Assembly: GCA_964016985.1 (NCBI GenBank)
Contig: OZ024828.1
Location: 89,872,399 to 89,936,398, forward strand
Source: Anodontia alba
Taxonomy: Eukaryota; Mollusca; Bivalvia; Lucinida; Lucinidae
Reading direction: 5' to 3'
DNA: 64,000 nucleotides
Each line of letters begins with the position of its first letter. Within the stretch, counting starts at the first letter, position 1. This document shows positions 55,639 through 64,000 of this stretch, piece by piece. A model generated the notes under the pieces. That model did not search any database and had not been told where the DNA came from. It saw only the letters and a list, made by a program, of their open reading frames with translations. The translations under genes were made by a program, and so were the position numbers.

Positions 55639-57697
55639 ATATCAATACTCTAAAACTTGGTAGTACCAAAACATATGAACGGATTTGTACTGACGAGAGA
55701 TCTATTGTCAATACCCATTCTATCGATATTACTGCTAAGTTTGCAGTGAGTATTAAAGAAAAGCAAGACAGACGTCCTACGTTATATTGGTTACCGAAAC
55801 TTCATAAACGACCTTATAAAGCACGTTTCATTGCTAATTATAGTTCTTGTACGACTACTGTTTTGTCCAAACTGCTAACTTCATGCCTTACTGCTGTTAA
55901 AAGTCATTGGATTAGATACTATGATACTGTTTATGAAAGGGACGGAATTAACTATTTTTTCTATCAATTAAAAATTCAAATGATGTTCTCAATAAATTTA
56001 AATCTAAAAACTTTCAGGCTTCTAAATATGATTTTTCTACACTGTATGATGTTACCTCATCATCTTATAAAAGATAAACTTATTGATTTAATTAACCGAA
56101 CGTTTATTCGGGAGAATACCCAATATTTGGCTTGCAACGAAGAATGTGCTTTTTTCACTTCTGATGTATATAATAATCATACTTTATGGTCGTGTCAAAA
56201 AGTCTGTGATGCCCTTGTTTATCTTTTGGATAATATTTTTATTAGATTTGGAACTAAACTTTATAGACAAACTATTGGTATTCCCGATGGGAACTAATTG
56301 TGCTCCTCTTGTTGCAGATTTGTTTCTTTTTTGTTATGAGAGAGATTTCATGAAGTCTCTCTCACGTGAAAATCAGGCTGACATTATTGAGGCTTTCAAT
56401 TCAACTTCAAGATACCTGGACAATTTATTAAATATTGACAATATTTACTTTGACCAAATAGTGGACCGGATATACACTATAGAACTCCAATTAAATAGAG
56501 CAAATTCTTCCGATGCCGAGGCACCTTTTTTGGATTTGAATCTATGTATATCTAATGGTATAGTTTCCACCAAAATTTATAAACGGGACGATTTTGATTT
56601 TGATATAGTCAATTTTCCTTTTCTGGATGGCGATGTCCCCCGGCGTACCTCATACGGGGTATACATATCTCAACTTATAAGATTCGCCAGAGCTTCTTCA
56701 AATCTTAATGACTTTAACTACCGTAATAAAGCCCTTACTGCCAAACTTCTTAGGCAGGGCTATCGTTATTTTAAACTTCGTAAGGCGTTTTCGAAATTTT
56801 ATCGCAGACACTGTGCCTTATTAGAAAAATATAGCGTCAGTCTGGAAACACTTCTGCAAAAAGGTATATCGGAACCCGAATTTTACGGTACCTTAGTGTT
56901 TATATTTAGAAAAATTGTAGGTAAATCTAATTTTTCGGAGCAATTCAGAAAACTTATTAACAGTTATAAAAGAATTGGCTATAGCCTGGATATTATGCGG
57001 CAGACTGCATGCCTAGTTGTCAACCCAATTATTGTTGATGGCTATGCTTCACTCTTTAATTGCAAGATGGCGGTTCGGGCCTCAGACTCAATGACGGCCT
57101 CTTCGTAAAATTTTAACCAGTGGGTTGGGGCTTGACGATATGTCTTTGGCTTGGCCCGCCGTGGTTCAACTATTGGTTTTCATTTACTCTGGCATACAGT
57201 AGAATTAGCCATGAGTACTCATCTTTGTTTATTATAGTGTTTAATTTGATTTTTATGTTTTCGCTTTGATGCATTGACTGAGTTGGGAGCCTTTGTGCGA
57301 ACCGAATTTTTATGTAGTTCTGTATTTAGAGTAACATCGGGACCAGGGTGAAGTAAGCTAGCTGTAAAAGTGCTTTAAACCCCCGGTGGTTTGCTCTACC
57401 GACCGTTCTAAGGCGGTGGTCCCGGTGTTAGTCTTACTCTTTGTTGCTTTGTGGTTTATTCTACGAGGCGGTTTGGTGTATGTCTTTCCGTGTGTCATTT
57501 TGTTCTTGTGTTTTTCAGTCCTTTTAGTATTGCGATTACCTAGCTTGGGGAAGAGAGAGCTAATCTTAGTGCTTTTCGTACGTTTGTTCGGTTTGTGCTT
57601 GTTTAGATTTGTCGGTTTCCTCTTCCTCTTGGGGTCTGGGAAGGGCTGCGGTTTGTGATTGTGGCACTCCCTGGACTTTTCTCTTACCTTTTTGTTT
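55639..57697 (+). pseudogene. Naiad-like Penelope RT, copy E, segment 2 plus 3' tail
   Basis: This resumes copy E after the LTR element: NTLKLGSTKTYERICTDERS, RRPTLYWLPKLHKRPYKARF and SSCTTTVLSKLLTS (RT fingers), then a frameshift near 55970 that recovers by 56050, VCDALVYLLDNIFIRFG, and another shift near 56285 in GIPMGTN. From there a long frame runs to DSMTASS and stops at 57108. The catalytic motif reads RYLDN instead of RYLDD. No endonuclease follows. The ~590-bp 3' tail ends at the TTACCTTTTTG of 57691. It is the fullest Naiad copy in the window when joined with 41696-42470. Confidence 0.88.
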
Positions 57698-57815
57698 TTT
57701 AGATTCATCATTCAAGATAACCTACCAATAACCCATAGTCAGATTCATCTTTGTAAAGTATTTATGATATTTATGACCTGACAGTTTATTGATCCCCTCT
57801 TTCATTTTCGGCATT

Positions 57816-58117
57816 TGCTGGCCTCGGTAGGTCGGTCGAATGCGATGCTAATATCGAAGCTGCAGATTCGATTCCCGCTGGTTCCTGCATTATTCTTCCG
57901 TGGAGCTTTATAATAAAATATTTCTACGGTCATTCTAGCTCTCCCTTCCGCTGATTCAAGAAGGGCATTTGTCATTTTCTGGCGAAAGAATGTGCACACG
58001 TACTGATTAGTTGCTTAGTGGACTAAACCTGTCCAGCAATAGTGTGGTTAGGTAAATGACGACGCTCGCCATGACCCTAATGGGTTGACTGGGCCGCAAA
58101 ACCTCATTTAATTAATA
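57816..58117 (+). mobile_element. tRNA-derived SINE, copy 3
   Basis: Head GGCCTCGGTAGGTCGG, B box GATTCGATTCCC, body and 3' tail match copies 1 and 2. TTCGGCATT at 57807-57815 and 58118-58126 is a 9-bp target duplication. The tail ends TTTAATTAAT and not GTTT/ACAA repeats. Confidence 0.88.
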
Positions 58118-58125
58118 TTCGGCAT

Positions 58126-58420
58126 TGGGTCTGCAACAAATTTGGTAACCTTATCATGTTTCTTTAAATCGATGCAAAACCACACAAACTCGTCCTTTTT
58201 GAGGAACCAAAACTATTGGTGATGAAGAGAGAAACTGACAATTCAATTACGCCTAAACAAACATTTCTTAAACCTCTGTTTCCATAACCTCGCGGGTTTT
58301 TAAATAAAAAGGATGACCTTTAGATCTAACAGATCCCGTTTTCAGTAGCTTAATATTGTGTTGGATTACATCCATGCAACAGGGTAAACTTGTCAGTACA
58401 CCCGGGTACTGCTCGTCTAA
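58126..58420 (-). pseudogene. Gmr1-like Gypsy RT start, second relic
   Basis: Minus-strand translation gives PGVLTSLPCCMDVIQHNIK, LLKTGSVRSKGHPF, TREVMETEV and SSSPIVLVPQKG, the N-terminal portion of a Gypsy RT, with stops. It lies downstream, on the same strand, of the integrase C-terminus at 58760-59384, again giving integrase before RT. Confidence 0.72.
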
Positions 58421-58757
58421 AAGATTGCCTTTGGAAACAAAAAAAACACTACGGAATAGAAAATGGGAGTCTCAGTTTTAATGAGACTCTTCATAAGCAG
58501 TAATGGGGTTTGCAGCACTGCTTACGCCCTCTAACATATACATGAGCAGAGCTCATTTTCAAATACACCAAAACGGGCCCAATGATCCCAAAGGAAATAA
58601 AAATAATCTGCAATATGGTGATATACGGAGAGACGTTCTATCGCCGCCACACGGCACTAACACCAGTTGCAATGTAGTAAGATAAACGTCAAAGAGATAG
58701 CCTATGGAAACAAAGAACACACTACGGATCAGAAAATGGGAATCTCGGTTTTATTGT
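58421..58757. repeat. ~273-bp tandem repeat, 1.2 units
   Basis: Units start at 58423 (GATTGCCTTTGG) and 58696 (GATAGCCTATGG; only 62 bp kept). It is the same family as 35823-36352 and lies exactly in the integrase-RT spacer of a Gypsy relic. Confidence 0.88.
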
Positions 58758-59384
58758 GTCAACCTTGCAAATTGGCTCTGGCGATAATTTATCTGAAATA
58801 ATGATCTCTTTATATGATCCCGTGCTCTGTGTTGTCGGGGATGTACAATCATCGAGTGAATACTCATCTGTTTTATCTACTTCATCAACGTCCGCAACCG
58901 ACTTGACTGACATCAAGCAATGAGATGTCATACTTTGACGTTCAACGTATTGCTTAAAAATAGTGGCGTGATAAGTGCCTATGTCGCCCTTGACGTCAGT
59001 CCGGCAATTCATTCTTTTTAGTACTTCGACAACCTCAAATGGACCTTTCCATTGTAATAACAAGTTGTTGCTCTCGTTCGGGAGCAACTGTAATACCTTC
59101 TTCCACACCTTAAACCTTCGCGATCTTGCCCGCCCATCGCAATACGCATTTTGCTTGCCCTGTACTTTCTTCAAACTTTCGTGCGCGTACATGTCTGCTC
59201 TAATCCGCTCTCTAAGGTCAACTACATACTGATAGGTAGACAATATTTGGTTATGATTTATCTCTTCAGACCATAATTCTTTCAATATCACCAGGGGTCC
59301 ACGAAGATTTCGTTCGTACAATATCTCAAATGGTGAAACACCTAGAGATTCTAATTGCGGATATCGATTTACTTCAGAGATCAT
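58758..59384 (-). pseudogene. Gmr1-like Gypsy integrase C-terminal half
   Basis: An open frame of ~209 codons starts after the catalytic core: SLGVSPFEILYERNLRGP, RERIRADMYAHESL, VLQLLPNESNNLLLQWKGPF (GPF C-terminal domain), YHATIFKQYVERQ, then an acidic linker (VADVDEVDKTDEYSLDD). The frame is intact but partial. The missing upstream core lies next to it in inverted orientation (59383-59575). Confidence 0.8.
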
Positions 59385-59575
59385 GAAGAAGGTGTCAAGA
59401 TTACTGTCCCTCCAGCAGTTAACTACCTCAATATATCATCCAATGTGCAACGGGCTGATAGAGCAAGTCCATGCAAGTTTAAAGGAAATGTTGCGTAGAA
59501 TGTGCGCGGAAAGACCGAAAGAGAGGGATAGGTATCTTGCCACGTTGTTAACAGCTCATCCACTGTAACAGTTGT
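59383..59575 (+). pseudogene. Inverted Gypsy integrase core segment
   Basis: The plus strand encodes VSRLLSLQQLTTSIYHPMCN, GLIEQVHASLKEMLRRMCAE and RDRYLATLLTAHP, the stretch around the catalytic Glu of the integrase (GLIEQ). In an intact element this would read straight into SLGVSPFEILY of 59384-58758; here the two parts point away from each other, so one has been inverted. Confidence 0.78.
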
Positions 59576-60465
59576 CGTCCACAGACATGGAATATGGCTA
59601 TATTAGGCGCGAAATTAAATACCTATCATAACAAATTATTTTATATGTCCACGCTGACTATAATCTAGTATAGAGAACTGTTACACCAAAAATTTATGTC
59701 AAGCTGATGCTAATTACAATGCATAATACATAAGTAACTGGTATAATGTACTGACTTAGCTTTACAAATCTTGTGGGTGTTTATTAGGGTGCTTCACTAA
59801 CGTATATATGTAGGACTCACAACATGGTCCGATCCCACGACTGGGCCGATTTTCACAATTGGGCTGATTCCACAACTGGGCTTAAAATTTCAATCATTTC
59901 CACAAACGGGCCAAGTAACATTAATGTTAACGTCATATCTGATGTCGAGTAACGTTTTTGAAATGACGTGCAACGGCAAACATGGCGGTCACAAACGAAG
60001 ATGACGGAGTCTTGAGATAGAAGCTTGTATGCTGGAAGAAGGAAATATTTCCCGAGAGATACACACGCTGAAGTTTCCTTTTTTTACTTTGACATCATTT
60101 GTGACATAACTCATTTGAATACTGCAATTGAAAACGGGCTGCTTCAAAAAGTTGCAAGGAACTTCAGAATTCGTGCATTGAATCCAAACTGAAGAAAAAT
60201 TTGGAACATTTCTTTTATGATGCTACATCTGAGAATGCAAAAGCTAAGAGGTATCTCATAGACCGTGCATCTCTAAAAAGAATTGATAAAACTTATGTAC
60301 AAAAATCATCTGGCGATCAAAGAAAGGCTGCTCTTTATGAGTCACTCTGAAGAAGCGTCTAGTCCGATGTGAGAGAAACAATTTCCACACATTGTCAAAC
60401 CCGAGGTAAGTGTGAGCCACTTAACCAAGTTTCATTATTTTATATTTTACGTATAAATTACTACT
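59576..60465. other. Unassigned region with one short open stretch
   Basis: Repeats of ACTGGGC-type words lie at 59838-59910. At about 60139-60348 one plus-strand frame stays open for ~70 codons (KKNLEHFFYDATSENAKAKR, LIDRASLKRIDKTYVQKSSG), ending in TGA. A GAG-GTAAGTG donor-like site is at 60400-60407. I recognise no domain. It may be a gene fragment, an exon or chance. Confidence 0.3.
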
Positions 60466-60850
60466 GTAAACTAAGTAGGAAAAAGTGTGCCCGGTGCAGG
60501 ACTCGAACCCGCGACCACATGCTTGGAAGTCTGGTGATCTACTAATAAGGTCTATACTTCCGCCAATCACTATATTTCTCTCCCTTTTAGCCTTTGAAGG
60601 CCATGCATCAACTCCCGGCATCAGTGGTCCGTAATTCTCCAGAGTGTTGTGTGTGTGTGTTTGTTGTTTTTTGTTGTTTTTGTTGTGTTTTTTTTGTTTT
60701 TTTTTTTTCGCCGCACTAACAGTTTACGTTGTCACCATCTAGATAAACTGGGGAGGAAAAAGTATGCACTATGCAGGGCTCGAGCCCGCGAACCCCTGCT
60801 TGCAAGTCGGGTAGTCTACCAACCGAACAAATTAGGCCTACAAACCCACC
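60466..60850 (-). mobile_element. Two tRNA-related SINE heads, second family
   Basis: On the minus strand two tRNA-like heads occur: one near 60475-60565 with B box GGTTCGAGTCC, one near 60745-60845 with GGGCTCGAGCCC. Both are followed by CTTTTTCCT and (T)AGTTTA, as in 15774-15890. A GT/T-rich stretch (60644-60710) separates them. The anticodon regions are not those of working tRNAs. Element ends are not resolved. Confidence 0.6.
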
Positions 60851-60893
60851 ACTCACCACCCTACTATAGTCCTGTCGACATCACTTGGAAAGA

Positions 60894-60896
<3 letters not shown>

Positions 60897-60937
<41 letters not shown>

Positions 60938-60958
60938 TAGCGTTTTATTATTAAAATG

Positions 60959-60987
<29 letters not shown>
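60897..60987. repeat. Two long poly-T tracts
   Basis: T-runs at about 60897-60934 and 60959-60987 flank a short TTAGCGTTTTATTATTAAAATG segment. They could be antisense poly-A tails of retroelement insertions. Confidence 0.85.
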
Positions 60988-60993
<6 letters not shown>

Positions 60994-61065
60994 TTAAACC
61001 TTTCATTTTATCAGAAACCATTTAAGCAAGCGCACGACACAACCTACAATAAGACTTGTGCGACC

Positions 61066-61125
61066 ACCAAAGACTTAGATCAGCCTGCACATTCCACAGT
61101 CTGATCCGAGTCTTCGCATGTGTGC
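61066..61125. repeat. GATCAGCCTG-type repeat fragment
   Basis: GATCAGCCTGCACATTCC, CAGTCTGATCC and GAGTCTTCGC match the repeat at 16490-16640. Confidence 0.6.
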
Positions 61126-62205
61126 CTTCTACTGCCTCCAGGCAATTTAAAGAATCTACGAACAAAACCTTTTCAGTCCTATGCGATTACCACCGTAAAA
61201 TGTTCTGTTGTTGTTGTTGTTGTTGCTGTTAAATTGTATATAGAAAAATATTATGACTTTCTCTACCTTTTTTTTATTAATTTATTTTTTTTATGTTTCA
61301 TGTTTTATGTTTTGTGTTATGAATATCAGTTTTCAGGCTATGTCTATGTGTTTTACTGAAGTTTTGCAAAAGATGTCATGCATGTCACCGAATTGATATT
61401 TGCTACTTATTTAAAGAAACATTTGTAGCACTATTTAACTCATGACTGTCAGGTTATTCAGTGAAGTAACCCATGTCATAAAAATCATAACCACACGTGA
61501 AATAACACCTGCAAGGCTTCCCATTGGTTAGCATAATTACCCTCATTAATATTCGTGTTACTCCGCTTATTGATAGCAATCAAGATAGTGTCCGCGTTCG
61601 CCGATACAACTTTCACTTTTAAAATAGACCCTGCCTTCAATTTTCAGATACTTTTGAGATAAATGATAAATGTCAGACAGATGGAATGGAAAGATACAAC
61701 ATAATCACAATGTGAATAAGACGGCCACCAGAAATATTCATGGTAGTTAAAATTCGATTTTTTCCGGCAATTTATTTAGAGGCACTTTCAACATCGATGT
61801 CGTAAAACAGTCAATGAAACAAATGTTCACTTCCTCCAAAAAAGTATTGGAGGATAATATGACTTCAACAGTTAATAAATGTGTCAAATTAAAATCCAAA
61901 CTACAGTTAAAATGTATTATATTCTTGAAATATGTCTTGTGTATATCAACCACCGTATAAACTGTTTTGATCAAGGTCAATGACCATTAAATACGATAGC
62001 TGACTTCGGGGATTTCCCTACTGATTCTCAGTGACGTAATGACTCGCTGAATGACGTTAAGCTAATATTTATTTTTGAATTCATTTATTTAAATGAAATA
62101 TTTATTAGCTAAAATAATCATCATTAATTCCTACAGTTTAATGAACTAATAAATGGCATATTTAGCTTGTTTCTAGTTATTTTCGGTAGTTATCAAATAA
62201 TATAC
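61126..62205. other. Unassigned AT-rich DNA
   Basis: A short GTT microsatellite lies at 61204-61226. No gene or recognised element was found. Confidence 0.4.
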
Positions 62206-62206
62206 G

Positions 62207-62208
62207 AA

Positions 62209-62268
<60 letters not shown>
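62207..62268. repeat. GT microsatellite
   Basis: An uninterrupted GT run of about 30 units, a possible Z-DNA-forming and length-variable site. Confidence 0.95.
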
Positions 62269-62275
<7 letters not shown>

Positions 62276-62380
62276 TGAATATTGATTCTTTGGTAGTGAG
62301 TTGTTCCGTTTAGCTTTGGAAAGCCGTTTTCTTAATATATTTTATGTAATTTTGTCATCGAAGGTCATGTGACAAACAGA

Positions 62381-62530
62381 ATCTTACATTCGTGGTCATT
62401 TAATATGAAATTTATGAAACTCATTGGGTAATTACGGTATTTTATTTTGCACGCTCAAGGCTAGCAAAATACCGAAATTACCCAAACTCGTTTCATACAT
62501 TTCATATTTAAATGACCACTCATGTAAGAT
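62381..62530. repeat. ~150-bp foldback element
   Basis: Left arm ATCTTACATTCGTGGTCATT to about 62449 pairs with the right arm ending AATGACCACTCATGTAAGAT at 62530. Arms are ~65-68 bp with a handful of mismatches and a ~15-nt loop (GCACGCTCAAGG). It is a MITE-type hairpin. Confidence 0.8.
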
Positions 62531-62599
62531 CCTATATATCTACATACCCGTTCAGAATTTTCGAATGACATTTGTTAGGACTAAGCTTGCCCAGTAAAC

Positions 62600-62935
62600 A
62601 AAAAAAAAAAAAAAAAAAAAAGAAATATTTTACACCCTATTCATGTAAAATGTTGTAGATTTGACTCCATTTAACTAAAACAAAAAAATATGTAACTTAC
62701 AAATACTCAGTGCTAGTTTTGGTTAGAATCATATTTTCATCCACTGAGCAATTAGAGGAATTAGATATTAAAAATATACATGACAAATATGATAATCAAA
62801 GAAAACAAAACTTAACTAAGGCATACGGCTGAAAGATCTTAGTTTTTAGTAACTAAGGGTTGTGAAGCCAAAATGTCACAAAAAAAAACAACAACAAAAA
62901 AAAACAAAAAACAAAAAACCAAAAAAAAAACCACA
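62600..62935. repeat. A-rich simple repeats
   Basis: A poly-A tract lies at 62600-62621 and CA/AAAC-rich runs at 62879-62933. ACTAAGCTTGCCCAGTAAAC at 62580-62599 matches the SINE body (compare ACTAAGCCTGCCCAGTAAAC at 2956-2975), so a tiny SINE fragment ends here. Confidence 0.75.
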
Positions 62936-63078
62936 TAAAGTATTTCTTGTTAAACTTGGGCATTCACAATGGCTGTATGGAAAGCATCACGAAAACATAC
63001 CTATACAATGTTGACCCCCTTTAACCCCATTTTTATATAATAAAACGGGGGTTTACAGGGGTATACATTAAATTTATT

Positions 63079-63173
63079 ATTTTTGCTCAAAACATAGATT
63101 GTGGGTACTCGTTAGAACCGCCTCTCCGAGGCGGTTCTATCGAGTACCCACAATCTATGTTTTGAGCAAAAAT
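63079..63173. repeat. Nearly perfect 95-nt hairpin
   Basis: Two 46-nt arms (63079-63124 and 63128-63173) are complementary except for one T:T pair, around a 3-nt TCC loop. The arm tip reads TAGAACCGCCTC / GAGGCGGTTCTA. Confidence 0.97.
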
Positions 63174-63907
63174 ATGAAAAATATCAGATTTTTTTACCTG
63201 AAAATTTTCATTTTTTGGTGGTAAAATTCTCAATGTATTTGAATAGACGTGTTTTCGTAATGGTATGTCCTATATATATATATATTTTCAGGAGAACTAA
63301 ATAGGTTTTAACCTCTTAAATACATTCCAACCTCTTGCTCTATCTTAGTACAATGGTTATCTGATGTCAATTTCAGCGAATTACAGTTTGCCTGAAAATA
63401 TTAGTTTCCTCTTAACTGTAGCAGTTTTCGTCTGCTCAACACAATTAACTTAAACTAATCTTTTAGCGGGTCAATTAAAATAATCACTTTCTATGTACGC
63501 ATGTACGAGTAAACTGAGCGACGAAATAACATCCCCGCTTCTTTAACAGCATCAGATGGCTTGAACGAGAAATATTGATCAAACATCAGTTTTGAGAACT
63601 AAAATTATTATATAGCTATACATATCAAATGATTAAAATGCGCGATTAAAGCCGAGGAGCTAGCGTACCGATATCACACGATATCGGCACACTTAACTGA
63701 TAGTGCACAATTGCTCGGGATGCTTTCTCATATTACCGTTACATTTTGTTGCTTTTGATGACGTCGTGATGCAGTGACGTCGCGCCTAACCTTGTCACGC
63801 ACATTGGAAGAATTAACATTTTTGTTATTAAAACAGCGTTTTAAAGGTTAGAAACACCGGGAAATGAAATAAATATTTATAGCTATATAATAAAAGGGTT
63901 ATTACCC

Positions 63908-63990
63908 CGATATTGGTGAATATGATCCCTCGATCGGATGTCTACGGACGCTCGCAGATATCCCAACTCGGGACAATATTCACCATTATC
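63908..63990. repeat. Inverted repeat near window end
   Basis: GATATTGGTGAATATGATCC at about 63911 pairs imperfectly with GGGACAATATTCACCATTATC at 63971-63991. A second small hairpin, CCGATATC and GATATCGG, is at 63669-63688. These may be ends of a small foldback that reaches the window edge. Confidence 0.55.
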
Positions 63991-64000
63991 AGTGCAATAA

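Noticed and set aside
57109..57697. SECIS element in the Naiad 3' tail
   Set aside because: An ATGA at about 57209 was considered, but it is not kept in copy A and I could not find a paired core with an apical AA by eye. A folding search is needed, so I do not annotate it.
60480..60565. Possible tRNA gene on the minus strand
   Set aside because: The B box is good, but the same head recurs twice within 350 bp and once at 15.8 kb with LINE/SINE-type tails, so it is a SINE relic.

Overview
The window looks like intergenic or intronic DNA from a bivalve mollusc, most likely a clam. It is AT-rich and full of microsatellites. Almost every recognisable coding stretch belongs to a transposable element, and I could not identify any host protein-coding gene. 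The bivalve call rests on the repeats: Pearl-like elements (a GTCC/ACGG-type tetranucleotide run followed by ~155-bp core repeats), GATCAGCCTG-type repeats, Naiad-type Penelope-like elements (PLEs), and tRNA-derived SINEs. This is inference from repeat families, not from a marker gene.

Layout. 1-5.4 kb: unassigned DNA, a TATA-containing promoter-like site at 2.25-2.33 kb, two SINEs and a decayed LINE 3' end. 5.4-15.6 kb: one Naiad-like copy split twice. The first split is a full-length 5.84-kb non-LTR retrotransposon (ORF1 with CCHC knuckles; ORF2 with endonuclease, RT and RNase H; two nonsense codons; 13-bp target duplication). The second is a Ginger/KRBA2-like DNA transposon with 85-bp terminal inverted repeats and a 4-bp target duplication. 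15.6-24.3 kb: SINE and foldback relics, tandem arrays with 114- and ~165-bp periods, Naiad tail fragments and a LINE remnant. 24.3-29.4 kb: a decayed Ty3/Gypsy element whose integrase lies upstream of its RT (Gmr1-like order), split by a 3.1-kb Pearl-like element carrying a 155-bp array with dimer and tetramer higher-order structure. 29.4-38.8 kb: several Naiad fragments, more Pearl-like arrays, a dispersed ~272-bp tandem repeat and another LINE RT remnant.

40.8-57.7 kb: a Gypsy RT/RNase H remnant, then a near-complete Naiad copy split by a 13.2-kb Ty3/Gypsy-type LTR retrotransposon on the minus strand (LTRs 42471-43955 and 54132-55638, 4-bp target duplication). That element has frameshifted gag and pol and, in the env position, an unbroken 532-codon ORF with two zinc fingers and a charged coiled coil. 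57.8-64 kb: a third SINE, a second IN-before-RT Gypsy relic with an inverted integrase segment, further SINE-like, foldback and microsatellite sequence, and a nearly perfect 95-nt hairpin.

The insertions can be ordered in time: Naiad copies are oldest, and the LINE, Ginger, LTR element and SINEs landed in or next to them. Two relationships stand out. The SINEs share their 3' end with the LINE, which suggests the LINE machinery moves them. The Naiad copy at 41.7-42.5 kb has in-frame UGA codons where cysteines are expected (the CxC motif and an RT position), consistent with the selenocysteine-encoding Naiads reported from clams, although simple decay is not excluded.
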